A stretch of 64,000 nt of DNA from Pseudoalteromonas sp. MMG010 (GCF_018100905.1 NZ_JAGJEG010000001.1:597917-661916); one strand, 5' to 3'. Positions 17,541-27,594 are shown, numbered from the stretch's first letter. Program-made: numbers and translations. Notes: generated by a model not told the origin, from the letters alone.

Positions 17541-17604
17541 GTATGGTATGTACCCACACATTTGGCTAACTAAAAATACAATTGCGAGCACGCTTATTTT
17601 CTGT

Positions 17605-17619
17605 AGGAGACAGGTTATT
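17605..17619 (+). promoter_or_regulatory. Ribosome binding site defining an AUU start of pcnB
   Basis: AGGAG at 17605-17609 sits 7 nt before ATT at 17617. No ATG, GTG or TTG occurs at a suitable distance. E. coli pcnB is known to initiate at AUU, and the proteins align at exactly this codon. Confidence 0.65.
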
Positions 17620-19002
17620 ATTTCCAAGCTTTTTCAATTTTGCCGACAAATTATCGGCCCTAATGGCAATAACGAAAGTGCCTCAGTAAGTGGCGAACCG
17701 TTAGTGATCACTCGTGGCGAACATGGTATTTCTCGCAAGCAATTTAGCCCTAATGCGATTAAAGTACTTTATCGATTAAAAGATGGCGGCTTTGACGCTT
17801 ATTTGGTCGGTGGGTGCGTACGCGATATTTTACTTGGCCAACAACCAAAAGACTTTGATGTAGTTACCAACGCAACGCCAGAGCAAGTTAAAAAGTTATT
17901 TCGCAATTGCCGCTTAATTGGTCGTCGTTTTCGCTTAGCTCATATTGTGTTTGGCCGCGAGATAATTGAAGTGGCAACAATGCGTGGCCACCATGAAGCA
18001 CAAGAAGATAAAAACCAAACAAGTCAATCAAGTAAACAAGGGCAACTGCTACGCGATAACGTGTTTGGCAGTATTGAAGAAGACGCTGAGCGTCGTGATT
18101 TTTCTATCAATGCACTGTATTACTCAATAAATGACTTTTGTATATACGACTACGCCAATGGTCTAGCAGCGATTAATGCCAAGCAAATCGAATTAATAGG
18201 TGATCCTGAGACTCGCTACCGAGAAGATCCTGTGCGTATGTTACGTGCGGTACGTTTTGCTACCAAGCTTGATATGAAAATAGCCCCAGGCAGTGAGAAA
18301 CCAATTAATCACCTTGCTAGTTTGCTTGATAACATTCCACCAGCACGTTTATACGAAGAAACCCTAAAGCTGTTTTTAAACGGCAAAGCGCACGCCAACT
18401 TTATAATGTTACGCCAGTATGGTTTATTTAAATCGTTATTTCCTGCGTTAGATGCCATTTTAGATAAAAATCCTCAAGGGCTTGAAACCGCATTCATTGA
18501 GCAAATGTTTAAAAACACAGATGCTCGTATTAATGCCGATAAAAAAGTCACACCGGCCTTTATATTCGCAGCCTTATTATGGTTCCCGCTAATTGAGCGC
18601 ACCAAAAAAATTCAACAACAAGAACAAATCTCTGAATTTGATGCCTTTGCCGCTGCTATGAATAAAGTACTAAGCGAAAATGCACAGCATGTTGCCGTAC
18701 CAAAACGCTTTACATTAGGTGCACGCGATATTTGGCATATTCAGCAGCGCTTAGATAAACGTGCTGGGCAACGTGCTTATAGATTAACGCAACAACCTCG
18801 CTTTAAAGCCGCGTACGACTTTTTATTATTACGTGTTGATGCCGGTGAGCAAGAACATACAGAGTTATCACAATGGTGGACTCAATATTTAGCCAAAGAT
18901 ATTAATGGCCAAAAAGACATGGTAAAAGAGCTTGGCCATCAAGGTGGACCAAAGCCACGCAAACGTTCGCGTCGTCGAGCGCCAAAAAAGCCGGCTGAAT
19001 AA
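17617..19002 (+). CDS. pcnB: Poly(A) polymerase I, probable AUU start
   Basis: The 461-residue protein adds poly(A) tails to RNA 3' ends, promoting decay. The nucleotidyltransferase head carries LVGGCVRDILLG and the metal-binding DFDVVTNATPEQVKKLF. The RNA-binding segment RRDFSINALYY and the neck/body helices follow, then a very basic tail (KPRKRSRRRAPKKP). An upstream ATG at 17539 gives 26 extra residues without family resemblance. From ATT 17617 the sequence (I)ISKLFQFCRQ aligns with E. coli MFTRVANFCRK, and an AGGAG site is placed correctly. The stop is 1 bp before folK. Confidence 0.93.
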   Translation: MISKLFQFCRQIIGPNGNNESASVSGEPLVITRGEHGISRKQFSPNAIKVLYRLKDGGFDAYLVGGCVRDILLGQQPKDFDVVTNATPEQVKKLFRNCRLIGRRFRLAHIVFGREIIEVATMRGHHEAQEDKNQTSQSSKQGQLLRDNVFGSIEEDAERRDFSINALYYSINDFCIYDYANGLAAINAKQIELIGDPETRYREDPVRMLRAVRFATKLDMKIAPGSEKPINHLASLLDNIPPARLYEETLKLFLNGKAHANFIMLRQYGLFKSLFPALDAILDKNPQGLETAFIEQMFKNTDARINADKKVTPAFIFAALLWFPLIERTKKIQQQEQISEFDAFAAAMNKVLSENAQHVAVPKRFTLGARDIWHIQQRLDKRAGQRAYRLTQQPRFKAAYDFLLLRVDAGEQEHTELSQWWTQYLAKDINGQKDMVKELGHQGGPKPRKRSRRRAPKKPAE

Positions 19003-19003
19003 C

Positions 19004-19489
19004 GTGTTCGATGTTTATTTAGGCTTAGGTGCTAATTTAAATTCACCTAAGCTACAACTCGATAACGCCATCGCGGCACTTAAACAATTACCAAAGTGTG
19101 AGTTTGTTAAAGCCTCGCATTATTATGCTAGTAAGCCCATGGGGCCGCAAGACCAGCCAGATTATATAAATGCTGTTGCGTATATAAAAACTAATTTACC
19201 GCCAGAGCAGTTACTCGATTTAACGCAACAAATTGAACTGCAACATGGTCGAGTAAGAAAAGCTGAGCGTTGGGGAGCCCGCACACTTGATATCGACACC
19301 CTATTATTTGGCGATAAAATCATAAACACGCCTCGCTTAACAGTCCCCCATTATGGTTTAAGCGAGCGCGAATTTGTTATTTTTCCACTATTAGAAATAG
19401 CCCCACAGCTTGTTTTACCAAGCGGTGTAGCAATAAAAGATATAGCAAAAAACTTACCACTAAACGACTTACAACAATTACCTCTGTAA
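19004..19489 (+). CDS. folK: 2-amino-4-hydroxy-6-hydroxymethyldihydropteridine pyrophosphokinase FolK
   Basis: The 161-residue enzyme of folate synthesis transfers pyrophosphate from ATP to the pterin. Motifs are YLGLGANLNSP at the start, the signature GPQDQPDYINAV, QIELQHGRVRKAERWGARTLDIDTLLFG and VPHYGLSEREFV. The GTG at 19004, one base after the pcnB stop, is preferred: a longer frame from 18932 lies inside pcnB and encodes unrelated residues. pcnB-folK coupling is as in E. coli. Confidence 0.92.
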   Translation: MFDVYLGLGANLNSPKLQLDNAIAALKQLPKCEFVKASHYYASKPMGPQDQPDYINAVAYIKTNLPPEQLLDLTQQIELQHGRVRKAERWGARTLDIDTLLFGDKIINTPRLTVPHYGLSEREFVIFPLLEIAPQLVLPSGVAIKDIAKNLPLNDLQQLPL

Positions 19490-19519
19490 TTAACTGAGGC
19501 TTTTGCTCTTGAGGATATT

Positions 19520-20314
19520 ATGTCTAAAATAACTGTTTCGACTTTAAATAAAATGAAAGCCGAAAAAAACAAAATTACCGCTTTAACAGCCTACGATGCC
19601 AGTTTTGCGAAGTTATTTCATGATAACGGCGTTGACGTTATTTTAGTTGGCGATTCGCTAGGTATGGTATTACAAGGCGGTGATGATACTTTAGCTGTGA
19701 CTAATCAAGATATTGCATATCATACACGATGTGTACGTGGCGGTAGTCGCGAGTTATTTATAATTGCCGATATGCCTTTTATGACCTATTCAAGTGTTAG
19801 CGAAACTTGTAAAAATGCAGCGCAGTTAATGAGAGCCGGTGCAAACATGGTAAAGCTTGAAGGTGGAGAGTGGCTATACGACAGTATTAAAACACTTACC
19901 CAACAAGGTATTCCAGTGTGTGGGCATTTAGGTCTTACTCCACAATCAGTGCATGTTTTTGGTGGCTTTAAAGTACAAGGACGCGAAGAAATAAAAGCAC
20001 TTGAAATGATAGCCGACGCGCAAGCACTCGAAGCGGCCGGCGCACAAATGATAGTATTGGAATGTATTCCTAGCGAGCTTGCAAAACGCATTACCGATGC
20101 AATCAATATTCCAACCATTGGTATTGGTGCAGGAACACAAACAGATGGGCAAATTCTTGTTATGCATGATTTGGTCGGGATTTCTGCAGGCTATATTCCT
20201 AAGTTTTCGAAAAACTTTTTACTCGAAACAGGCAATATGCCTGATGCCGTAAAAAAATACTGTCGCGATGTGAAAAGTGGCGCATTTCCAAGTGCTGAAC
20301 ACGAGTTTAAATAA
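19520..20314 (+). CDS. panB: 3-methyl-2-oxobutanoate hydroxymethyltransferase PanB
   Basis: The 264-residue TIM-barrel enzyme makes ketopantoate in pantothenate (coenzyme A) synthesis. Conserved segments are [26 protein letters not shown] (metal-binding Asp), [13 protein letters not shown] and [27 protein letters not shown] gives a strong ribosome site. TAA and the panC ATG overlap (TAATG). Confidence 0.96.
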   Translation: MSKITVSTLNKMKAEKNKITALTAYDASFAKLFHDNGVDVILVGDSLGMVLQGGDDTLAVTNQDIAYHTRCVRGGSRELFIIADMPFMTYSSVSETCKNAAQLMRAGANMVKLEGGEWLYDSIKTLTQQGIPVCGHLGLTPQSVHVFGGFKVQGREEIKALEMIADAQALEAAGAQMIVLECIPSELAKRITDAINIPTIGIGAGTQTDGQILVMHDLVGISAGYIPKFSKNFLLETGNMPDAVKKYCRDVKSGAFPSAEHEFK

Positions 20315-21162
20315 TGCAATCAATCACTGAAATTAAATCTTTACGTAGCCAAATAAAAGCATGGCGACAAGCGGGTCTGAGCATCGCATTTGTACCAACG
20401 ATGGGAAATTTGCATCAAGGTCATTTCTCTTTAGTTGAAAAAGCAAAAACGTTAGCCGACAAAGTGGTTGTCAGTATTTTTGTTAACCCTATGCAATTTG
20501 GTGCAAATGAAGACTTAGACAACTACCCTCGTACATTAAATGAAGACAAACAAGGATTAGCTGAGCTTAATACCGACATTGTATTCACTCCTACAGTTGA
20601 TACCATTTATCCTAATGGGTTGGGTGAACAAAGCTTTGTTGATGTCCCTGGTGTGTCTTTAGGCTATTGTGGCGGCACTCGCCCTGGTCACTTTAAAGGT
20701 GTGGCTACAGTTGTCACAAAACTCTTTAATTTAGTACAGCCCGATTACGCGTGTTTTGGCGAAAAAGATTTTCAACAATTACAGGTTATTAAAACCATGG
20801 TACGCGATTTATCAATCCCTATTGAAATCGTTGGCGTACCGACTATGCGTGAAGTAACAGGACTTGCAATGAGTTCGCGTAATGGTTATTTAACCTCGGA
20901 TCAAAAGCACGCTGCGACAACGCTTTTTAATACACTTAAAACTTGCGTAGACAAAATAAAAGCGGGTGATAACGACTTTGTACGTTTATGTAATGAAGCG
21001 AAAAGTACGTTACAACAAGCAGGACTTGAGCCTGACTATTTTGAAATAGCACAACGAGATACCTTAAAAGCAGCGACGCTTAACGACAAACAATTTGTTA
21101 TTTTAGCGGCCGCCTATTTAGGTACAGTGAGACTGATAGATAACATGCAAGTTGTAATTTAA
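20314..21162 (+). CDS. panC: Pantothenate synthetase PanC
   Basis: The 282-residue ligase joins pantoate and beta-alanine with ATP. It has the HIGH-like motif [12 protein letters not shown], the segment [22 protein letters not shown] and the KMSKS-like region [10 protein letters not shown]. Translationally coupled to panB by a 1-bp overlap. No panD is present here. Confidence 0.96.
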   Translation: MQSITEIKSLRSQIKAWRQAGLSIAFVPTMGNLHQGHFSLVEKAKTLADKVVVSIFVNPMQFGANEDLDNYPRTLNEDKQGLAELNTDIVFTPTVDTIYPNGLGEQSFVDVPGVSLGYCGGTRPGHFKGVATVVTKLFNLVQPDYACFGEKDFQQLQVIKTMVRDLSIPIEIVGVPTMREVTGLAMSSRNGYLTSDQKHAATTLFNTLKTCVDKIKAGDNDFVRLCNEAKSTLQQAGLEPDYFEIAQRDTLKAATLNDKQFVILAAAYLGTVRLIDNMQVVI

Positions 21163-21188
21163 TCATAACCATTTACAGGATAAATAGT

Positions 21189-21419
21189 ATGCGCAGTGAT
21201 ATGAAAATAGGTTTAATAAGTGTAACTTTTTTACTTTTTGCTGGCTGTCAAAACCATGTTGAAAACCCTGAAATGAATCAATGTGCGCAGCAAAATTATC
21301 AGTGCGAAAGTGATTGTAAGCAACACTCTACTGAGCAAAGCTTAACCGAGCAAATATGCACAGCTAAATGCACCGAACGCTATAATCAATGTAAAATAAA
21401 CGCACAAAAACTAAACTAA
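21189..21419 (+). CDS. Small cysteine-rich lipoprotein, function unknown
   Basis: The 76-residue protein has a lipobox (LLFAGC), so it would be lipidated and exported. The mature part has six further cysteines (CAQQNYQCESDC... CTAKCTERYNQC) in paired spacing, suggesting disulfides. Family unknown. AGGAT lies 8 bp before the ATG at 21189; a second ATG at 21201 would give the same mature protein. It follows panC by 26 bp and precedes a terminator, so it may be the last gene of the pan operon. Confidence 0.75.
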   Translation: MRSDMKIGLISVTFLLFAGCQNHVENPEMNQCAQQNYQCESDCKQHSTEQSLTEQICTAKCTERYNQCKINAQKLN

Positions 21420-21421
21420 CT

Positions 21422-21451
21422 AAAAAAGCAGCTCTTTTGAGCTGCTTTTTA
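21422..21451 (+). terminator. Terminator after the small lipoprotein gene (also facing pstS)
   Basis: AAAAAAGCAGCTC and GAGCTGCTTTTT form a strong stem with a TTTT loop. The symmetry allows use by the convergent pstS. Confidence 0.92.
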
Positions 21452-21464
21452 CTGCTAATAGCTT

Positions 21465-22433
21465 TTATTCTAATCCCAGCTTAGTTAATTCGGTGTGCGC
21501 TAATCGCGTTGAAAGAGGTACATAACCGTCTTTTTCTACAATCGCTTGCCCATCTTTTGATAACACAAAACGCAAAAATTCAGCTTCCACAGGCCTTAAC
21601 GGTTTATTTGGGTGCTTATTAACATAAACATATAAAAAACGGGCTAATGGGTATTTACCATATGCGACATTTTCCATACTGGCCTCAACGTAATGCGTGC
21701 TTTTTTTCGAAATAGGCACCGTACGTACGCCTGAAGTTGTATAGCCAATACCTGAATAGCCAATCGCATTAAGTGAAGACGATATTGATTGCACTACCGA
21801 TGCAGAGCCCGGTTGTTCATTTACGTTATTACGAAAATCGCCCTTACATAATCCTTTTTGTTTAAAATACCCATATGTACCAGATACTGAATTACGACCA
21901 TATAGCTGGATATCTTTTTTTGCCCAATCGCCCGTTAAGCCTAACTCTCCCCAGCGAGTGATACCACTGAGTGAACCACATTGACGCGTTGTTGAAAAAA
22001 TAGCATCAACTTGATCAATTCTTAAACCTTTAATTGGGTTATCTTGATGAACAAATATGGCTAAAGCATCAATCGCCACACGCACTTCTGTTGGTTTATA
22101 ACCATAGCGCTTTTCAAAGGCTTCGATTTCTTTAGATTTCATTTTTCGGCTCATAGGCCCAATATTCGCGGTCCCTTCAGTCAATGCGGGCGGTGCAGTA
22201 GAAGAGCCTGCGGCTTGAATTTGCATATTTAAATTAGGGTAAATACGATTAAACTCTTCAGCCCAAAAGGTCATCATATTGGCAAGCGTATCTGAACCAG
22301 TCGATGAAAAGTTTCCAGAGACTCCACTTATCTTATCGTACGGTTGCATATCACTTTCTACTGCTAAGGTATGTTTAGGCAATATACTTAACATGAGCAA
22401 TACAATACTTGCTATCAGCGTTTTAGTTTTCAT
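21465..22433 (-). CDS. pstS: PstS-family phosphate-binding protein
   Basis: The 322-residue periplasmic binding protein has a signal peptide (about 1-24, ending HTLA). Phosphate-site segments visible are [39 protein letters not shown] and [13 protein letters not shown]. It probably captures phosphate for an ABC importer or feeds PhoR signalling. It lies downstream of phoB-phoR in the same direction, but no pstC, pstA, pstB or phoU follows. So it is either a lone binding protein or its permease is elsewhere. No convincing Pho box was found directly upstream. Confidence 0.9.
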   Translation of the reverse strand: MKTKTLIASIVLLMLSILPKHTLAVESDMQPYDKISGVSGNFSSTGSDTLANMMTFWAEEFNRIYPNLNMQIQAAGSSTAPPALTEGTANIGPMSRKMKSKEIEAFEKRYGYKPTEVRVAIDALAIFVHQDNPIKGLRIDQVDAIFSTTRQCGSLSGITRWGELGLTGDWAKKDIQLYGRNSVSGTYGYFKQKGLCKGDFRNNVNEQPGSASVVQSISSSLNAIGYSGIGYTTSGVRTVPISKKSTHYVEASMENVAYGKYPLARFLYVYVNKHPNKPLRPVEAEFLRFVLSKDGQAIVEKDGYVPLSTRLAHTELTKLGLE

Positions 22434-22565
22434 AGTCGTTACTCAACTTTTAATAACGATATTTTCATTGACTAAACATGCCTCTATATAGGCAAATACA
22501 ATGTACTGACAAATATCATCTGTTTAAATTAGTTTTATTATCGGTTTGCTGTTTTGATGTTGTGA

Positions 22566-23858
22566 TCAAACGAGTTTATCTTCATTAAACGTAAACGAAA
22601 AACAAGAGCCCTGCCCTACTGTACTGGTTATATTTAAATGGCTATCGTGACGGCTAAGTACATGCTTTGTTATAGCTAACCCTAAGCCAGAGCCTCCCGT
22701 TGTACGGCTTCGCGCCTTATCAACTCGGTAAAAGCGCTCTGTTAAGCGGTTAATATGCTCAGGTGCAATACCATCCCCTGTATCTGTAACACTAAAGCAT
22801 GCTTGCGTTGCATTACGCTGCCAGTTTACTGTCACCTCTCCGCCAGGTTGAGTGTAGTGAATAGCATTAAAAACCAGATTTGAAAAAGCGCTGCGAAGTT
22901 CATCTTCAGCTCCTTTTATATCTAAGTTTGGATCAATATTAAAGGTCAGTATATGACCCTTTTCTTGATTCACCGACTGTGCTTCGGTTTCGATATACTT
23001 TAGCAACTGCGGCACATTAATCGCTTTATCGTTATCTTGACGACGCGCTCCCTCAATACGCGATAATGAGAGTAGTTGATTCACCAAGCTATCCATACGT
23101 TTACACTGTTCAAGCATCGTATTTTGCGCTTTACTCCACATAGCTGGCGGCATCATATCGCCGTCCATCATTTCTAAATAACCTGTAACAACGGTAAGTG
23201 GAGTTCTTAATTCGTGGGATACATTGGCAACAAAATCTTTGCGCATCTGCTCTAATTGTTTTAATCGTGTGACGTTTCGTACGACCACCATTAATTGATT
23301 GCTGGCATAGGGCATAACCCTAAATTCAAGGACTAACTCTTCGCTATAGCCACTTTCAAGCTCAAGCGGCTCGTCAAATTCACCACGATGCATATACTTA
23401 GCAAACTTAGGCTCGCGGATTAAGTTATCGAGTCGCTGTCCATGATCGGTTGGCCATTGCAAACCTAACACTTTTAATGCGAGTTGATTGCACCAAACAA
23501 TACTTAAATCGTTTTGTAACACAACAACAGCATCAGGGACGGCTTCTGCGCCATCACGAAATCGGCGAATTAAATCTGCTAATTCGTTTCGCTTATTACG
23601 ATTACGATGCTGTAAATGGTATATTCCCTCAAAAACTTGCTCCCATGCCCCTTCACCTTCAGGCGGGTTAAAACTACGTTGATTTAATAACCAATCGCTT
23701 AAACGATACAGTTGATGATAGTGCCAAACTAATAAAGAAAAAGAGCCTAGGAATAACAATAAAAAAGGGGCACCAATGAGCACACCAATGAGTAATAAGG
23801 GTAAAAAATAGATAAACAGACGTTTAACTAACGCCCGTTTATTGACAACTCTATACAT
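22566..23858 (-). CDS. phoR: Phosphate regulon sensor kinase PhoR
   Basis: The 430-residue membrane kinase has two N-terminal transmembrane stretches (about 12-46) without a large periplasmic domain, as in E. coli PhoR. A PAS domain (about 100-195; AVPDAVVVLQNDLSIVWCN) follows. The HisKA box has His215 in VANVSHELRTPLTVV. HATPase boxes are NLVFNAIHY, DTGDGIAP and GGSGLGLAITKH. It phosphorylates PhoB under phosphate limitation and follows phoB by 60 bp. Confidence 0.94.
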   Translation of the reverse strand: MYRVVNKRALVKRLFIYFLPLLLIGVLIGAPFLLLFLGSFSLLVWHYHQLYRLSDWLLNQRSFNPPEGEGAWEQVFEGIYHLQHRNRNKRNELADLIRRFRDGAEAVPDAVVVLQNDLSIVWCNQLALKVLGLQWPTDHGQRLDNLIREPKFAKYMHRGEFDEPLELESGYSEELVLEFRVMPYASNQLMVVVRNVTRLKQLEQMRKDFVANVSHELRTPLTVVTGYLEMMDGDMMPPAMWSKAQNTMLEQCKRMDSLVNQLLSLSRIEGARRQDNDKAINVPQLLKYIETEAQSVNQEKGHILTFNIDPNLDIKGAEDELRSAFSNLVFNAIHYTQPGGEVTVNWQRNATQACFSVTDTGDGIAPEHINRLTERFYRVDKARSRTTGGSGLGLAITKHVLSRHDSHLNITSTVGQGSCFSFTFNEDKLV

Positions 23859-23918
23859 AAACTCATTTTACCATTAACAGGTTAAAACTCAGCATTGATA
23901 CACCTTTTAACAATTCAT

Positions 23919-24608
23919 TTATAGCTTACTTGAAAATCGATAACCCGCACCACGTACCGTTTGCACTAAGCGATCATGCCCTAAAGGTGCAATTGCTTTG
24001 CGTAAACGTCGAATATGTACATCTACCGTACGATCTTCGACATAAACGTTAGTACCCCAAACGTGATCAAGTAATTGTTCTCGACTATAAACACGCTCTG
24101 GGTGAGTCATAAAAAAGTGTAATAACCTAAATTCTGTAGGGCCCATTTCCAATTCACTATCTTGTGAGGTTACGCGATGAGAAATAGGGTCTAAACGCAA
24201 ACCATGTACTTCAATAGCTTCTTCAAGTGAAGTCGGTGATACACGACGGATAACGGCTTTAATACGCGCCATTAACTCTTTTGGTGAAAAGGGTTTAGTA
24301 ACATAATCATCAGCACCCACTTCTAAACCGCGAACTTTATCTTCTTCTTCGCCACGAGCCGTGAGCATAATAATTGGGATTTGGCGCGTGTATTCACTTT
24401 GCTTAAATTTTTTCGCTATTTGAATACCACTCCCACCAGGCAACATCCAATCTAACAGTACCATATCAGGATAAGGTTCAACCATAGCAGCAATAGCAGA
24501 GTCGTAATCTTCTGCTTCAATGGCTTGAAAACCATTTTGCTCTAAAACAAATACTAACATCTCCCTGATAGGAGCTTCGTCATCTACGACTAATACTTTA
24601 CGCGACAT
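23919..24608 (-). CDS. phoB: Phosphate regulon response regulator PhoB
   Basis: The 229-residue regulator has a receiver domain with phosphoacceptor Asp53 ([14 protein letters not shown]), the switch Lys in [12 protein letters not shown] and a winged-helix effector domain ([32 protein letters not shown]). It binds Pho boxes as a direct-repeat dimer. A near-consensus Pho box lies about 52-69 bp upstream, consistent with autoregulation as in E. coli. Confidence 0.96.
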   Translation of the reverse strand: MSRKVLVVDDEAPIREMLVFVLEQNGFQAIEAEDYDSAIAAMVEPYPDMVLLDWMLPGGSGIQIAKKFKQSEYTRQIPIIMLTARGEEEDKVRGLEVGADDYVTKPFSPKELMARIKAVIRRVSPTSLEEAIEVHGLRLDPISHRVTSQDSELEMGPTEFRLLHFFMTHPERVYSREQLLDHVWGTNVYVEDRTVDVHIRRLRKAIAPLGHDRLVQTVRGAGYRFSSKL

Positions 24609-24659
24609 TCCAATTTATCTCTTACGCTATCAAATTAGTTTTCATTATTATGACTAAGT

Positions 24660-24677
24660 ATGACATTTTTATGAAAA
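24660..24677 (-). promoter_or_regulatory. Pho box upstream of phoB
   Basis: On the minus strand it reads TTTTCATAAAAATGTCAT, matching the E. coli consensus CTGTCATAAAACTGTCAT at 15 of 18 positions with the correct 11-bp half-site period. It ends 52 bp upstream of the phoB ATG. Confidence 0.7.
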
Positions 24678-24772
24678 TCCACCATGTATATTTAAATCAG
24701 TATAAAAATACTTAAAAATAGTAATTTGTTAGTAGCCTAATTAATATTAGTTAAACTCACGTTAGATATATT

Positions 24773-25105
24773 GATCATATAATTAAGCTTGATTTAATCC
24801 AGCTAATCACTCATGTCAGATCATGACAATACCCAGTACACTTTATAAATACTTAAGATCATCATTAAAAAATTAAAGATCATTATTTTACTAAGGCGAT
24901 CGATAATGGGATCATCGTTTTACCTAGTCGCACTGCTAACATGTTGATCTATTATTCATAACGTTTAATTTTTACACTCTTTAAGCTAAAAAATTGTATT
25001 TGATCGCATGAAACTTAGTAAAAATATGATCTTTATAAAAGCTAGTTAGTATTTGCGTGATCTGAGTAAATTAACTTAGTACAACATTGATCCCAACAAC
25101 CGATC
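24773..25105. other. GATC-dense intergenic region
   Basis: Twelve GATC sites start at 24773, 24819, 24857, 24878, 24898, 24910, 24946, 25002, 25028, 25059, 25089 and 25102. About one would be expected at this length and base composition. No coding frame or known RNA was recognised. The region lies upstream of phoB and downstream of fba. Dam methylation and SeqA-like binding are possible roles (inference). The adjoining fba gene is also GATC-rich, at a lower density (about 13 in 1065 bp). Confidence 0.75.
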
Positions 25106-25110
25106 GACAT

Positions 25111-25143
25111 AAAAAAACCCAGCAATACAAGCTGGGTTTTTAT
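25111..25143 (-). terminator. Terminator of the epd-pgk-fba operon
   Basis: AAAAAAACCCAGC / GCTGGGTTTTT stem with a 7-nt loop, 13 bp beyond the fba stop on the minus strand. Confidence 0.92.
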
Positions 25144-25155
25144 TATTAGTGGTAA

Positions 25156-26220
25156 TTACTTGATCTTAGGATCAAGTTCGCCAGTTAAATACTTCAGGTG
25201 CATATCATCAAGTGATATCGGTTTAATTTTACCTGCTTGGCCTGCTGTACCAAATGACTCGTAGCGCGCTATACATATTTCGCTCATTGCTTTAGTTGCT
25301 TCAGCTAAATATTTACGTGGATCGAAATTTGCTGGGTTTAATGCCATATGACGACGGATAGCACCCGTTGAGGCTAAACGTAGATCAGTATCGATATTAA
25401 CTTTACGAACACCGTATTTGATCCCTTCAATGATCTGCTCAACTGGCACACCATAAGTTTCTGGAATTTCACCACCGTATTGATTAATGATCTCTAACCA
25501 TTCTTGTGGTACTGATGAAGAACCATGCATTACTAAATGCGTATCTGGAATACGTGCATGTATTTCTTTAATACGATCAATCGCTAAAATATCATCCGTT
25601 GGTGGGCGAGTAAACTTATACGCGCCATGAGACGTACCACAAGCAATTGCGAGTGCATCAACATGGGTTTTATTTACAAAATCAGCCGCTTCTTCTGGAT
25701 CAGTGAGCATTTGATCTGTTGTTAAGATACCTTCAGCACCTACGCCATCTTCTTCGCCAGCTTCACCTGTTTCAAGTGAACCTAACACCCCTAATTCGCC
25801 TTCAACAGAAACACCACACGCATGTGCCATAGCCACTGTTTCGCGGGTAACTTCAACATTATAGTCATAAGTAGACGGGGTTTTACCATCACTCATTAAT
25901 GAGCCATCCATCATCACTGATGAAAAACCTAATTGAATTGAGCGCTGACATACACCCGGAGAGGTGCCGTGATCTTGGTGCATTACAACGGGTATGTGTG
26001 GCCATTCTTCAACGGCTGCTAAAATCATGTGGCGGATAAATGGAGCACCAGCGTAAGCTCGAGCGCCTGCTGATCCTTGAACGATTACTGGGCTGTTCGT
26101 TTTGTCAGCCGCTTCCATTATTGCGCGCATTTGCTCTTGGTTATTTACATTAAAAGCAGGCACGCCATAACCGTGTTCAGCTGCATGATCTAAAAGTTGG
26201 CGCATACTGATTAAAGCCAT
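25156..26220 (-). CDS. fba: Class II fructose-1,6-bisphosphate aldolase
   Basis: The 354-residue zinc aldolase interconverts fructose-1,6-bisphosphate with two triose phosphates. Visible segments are GVPAFNVNN at the start, VVMHQDHG with a zinc-ligand His, SVMMDGS, the long [19 protein letters not shown] segment with a conserved Glu and the C-terminal [18 protein letters not shown]. The sequence is of the longer Calvin-type/Gram-negative subgroup. Last gene of epd-pgk-fba. A stem-loop lies between pgk and fba. Confidence 0.95.
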   Translation of the reverse strand: MALISMRQLLDHAAEHGYGVPAFNVNNQEQMRAIMEAADKTNSPVIVQGSAGARAYAGAPFIRHMILAAVEEWPHIPVVMHQDHGTSPGVCQRSIQLGFSSVMMDGSLMSDGKTPSTYDYNVEVTRETVAMAHACGVSVEGELGVLGSLETGEAGEEDGVGAEGILTTDQMLTDPEEAADFVNKTHVDALAIACGTSHGAYKFTRPPTDDILAIDRIKEIHARIPDTHLVMHGSSSVPQEWLEIINQYGGEIPETYGVPVEQIIEGIKYGVRKVNIDTDLRLASTGAIRRHMALNPANFDPRKYLAEATKAMSEICIARYESFGTAGQAGKIKPISLDDMHLKYLTGELDPKIK

Positions 26221-26380
26221 TGGGTATTCTCCAATTTATCGATAGCAGTTCCCTGCCATCTAGTTTGAACGGATTTGTTAAGTTTACGCAATCACTGCGT
26301 ATGGATTATTTGCTAAAACGACAAATAAACCAGTAAGTTAATTATTAAATAAGGGTGAGAGGTATTTAATAACTAACTAT

Positions 26381-26404
26381 GCTGGTGCATTTCACTACAC
26401 CAGC
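26381..26404 (-). promoter_or_regulatory. Stem-loop between pgk and fba
   Basis: GCTGGTG / CACCAGC arms of 7 bp enclose a 10-nt loop 14 bp after the pgk stop. No T run follows, so it is more likely an mRNA-processing or stability element, or a weak attenuator, than a full terminator. Confidence 0.55.
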
Positions 26405-26418
26405 TGCGGCTAACTTTA

Positions 26419-27594
26419 TTAGTTAGCGCGCGATTCTAGCATTTCAACTGCAGGTAGTTTTTTGCCTTCTAAAAACTCTAAGAAAGCACCGCCACCAGTC
26501 GAAATATAAGAAACTTTATCGGCAATACCGTATTTATCAATTGCTGCTAGCGTATCACCACCACCGGCAATTGAAAACGCATTTGAATTTGCAATCGCTT
26601 GTGCAATTGCACGTGTGCCATTACCAAACTGATCAAATTCAAATACACCGACTGGACCATTCCACACGACAGTCCCTGCATTTGCAATAATTTTTGCAAG
26701 CTGGTCAGCTGTTTCTGGGCCAATATCAAAAATCATATCTTCATCGGTTACTTCGCTAACATCTTTTAATGTAGCAACCGCTGATTCTGAAAACTCATTA
26801 CCCACTACAACATCGCTAGGGACAGGAATTTCACCATCATTCGCTTTTGCTGCTGCGCATAGACGATTTGCTTCATCCATTAAATCAGCTTCATATAGCG
26901 ATTTACCAACGGGGTTTCCTGCTGCTGCAATAAATGTATTTGCAATACCGCCACCAGTAACAAGTTGGTCAACTATTTTTGACAATGAATCGAGTACTGT
27001 AAGCTTAGTTGATACTTTAGAACCCCCTACAATTGCCACTAATGGGCGAGCGGGTTTATCTAACGCTTTTCCTAATGCATCAAGCTCAGCTGCTAATAAT
27101 GGACCCGCACACGCTACATCAGCAAATAAACCAACTCCGTGAGTAGAAGCTTGCGCACGATGAGCTGTTCCAAATGCATCCATTACATACACATCACATA
27201 GTGCTGCTAGTTGTTTCGATAACGCTTCATCATTTTTCTTTTCACCTTGATTAAAGCGTACATTTTCAAATACAACAATCTCATTTTCTTCAATTTCTAC
27301 GCCATTTAAATAATCTTTCTCTAAACGTACGGTTTGTTCAAGTGCATCATTTAAGTAATCAACAACAGGCGCTAAAGAAAACTCAGCATTATATTCACCT
27401 TCGGTAGGTCGGCCTAAGTGTGACATAACCATCACCTTAGCACCTTTTTCTAGCGCTAATTTGATTGTTGGTAGTGCAGCACGAATACGTGCATCTGACG
27501 TCACTTTACCCGCTTTTACTGGCACATTTAAATCTTCACGAATTAATACTCGTTTGCCATTTAAATCTAAATCAGCCATTTTTATTACCGACAT
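26419..27594 (-). CDS. pgk: Phosphoglycerate kinase
   Basis: The 391-residue glycolytic kinase transfers phosphate between 1,3-bisphosphoglycerate and ADP. Motifs are [51 protein letters not shown] and the nucleotide-binding [13 protein letters not shown]. The start is set at [11 protein letters not shown] (27594), matching E. coli MSVIKMTDLDL; two codons upstream another ATG exists at 27600. Follows epd by 38 bp. Confidence 0.97.
   Translation of the reverse strand: MSVIKMADLDLNGKRVLIREDLNVPVKAGKVTSDARIRAALPTIKLALEKGAKVMVMSHLGRPTEGEYNAEFSLAPVVDYLNDALEQTVRLEKDYLNGVEIEENEIVVFENVRFNQGEKKNDEALSKQLAALCDVYVMDAFGTAHRAQASTHGVGLFADVACAGPLLAAELDALGKALDKPARPLVAIVGGSKVSTKLTVLDSLSKIVDQLVTGGGIANTFIAAAGNPVGKSLYEADLMDEANRLCAAAKANDGEIPVPSDVVVGNEFSESAVATLKDVSEVTDEDMIFDIGPETADQLAKIIANAGTVVWNGPVGVFEFDQFGNGTRAIAQAIANSNAFSIAGGGDTLAAIDKYGIADKVSYISTGGGAFLEFLEGKKLPAVEMLESRAN

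Noticed and set aside
18932..19003. Upstream extension of folK inside pcnB
   Set aside because: The extra residues lack similarity to FolK, and a GTG right after the pcnB stop fits the family start.
22434..22565. Possible Pho box upstream of pstS (TGACAAATAT...ATCTG on the plus strand)
   Set aside because: Only one half-site matches the consensus at the right period, so I do not call it.
24773..25105. GATC-rich region as a replication origin
   Set aside because: No DnaA-box series, AT-rich unwinding repeats or dnaA/gidA/rep gene is nearby; only GATC density supports it.
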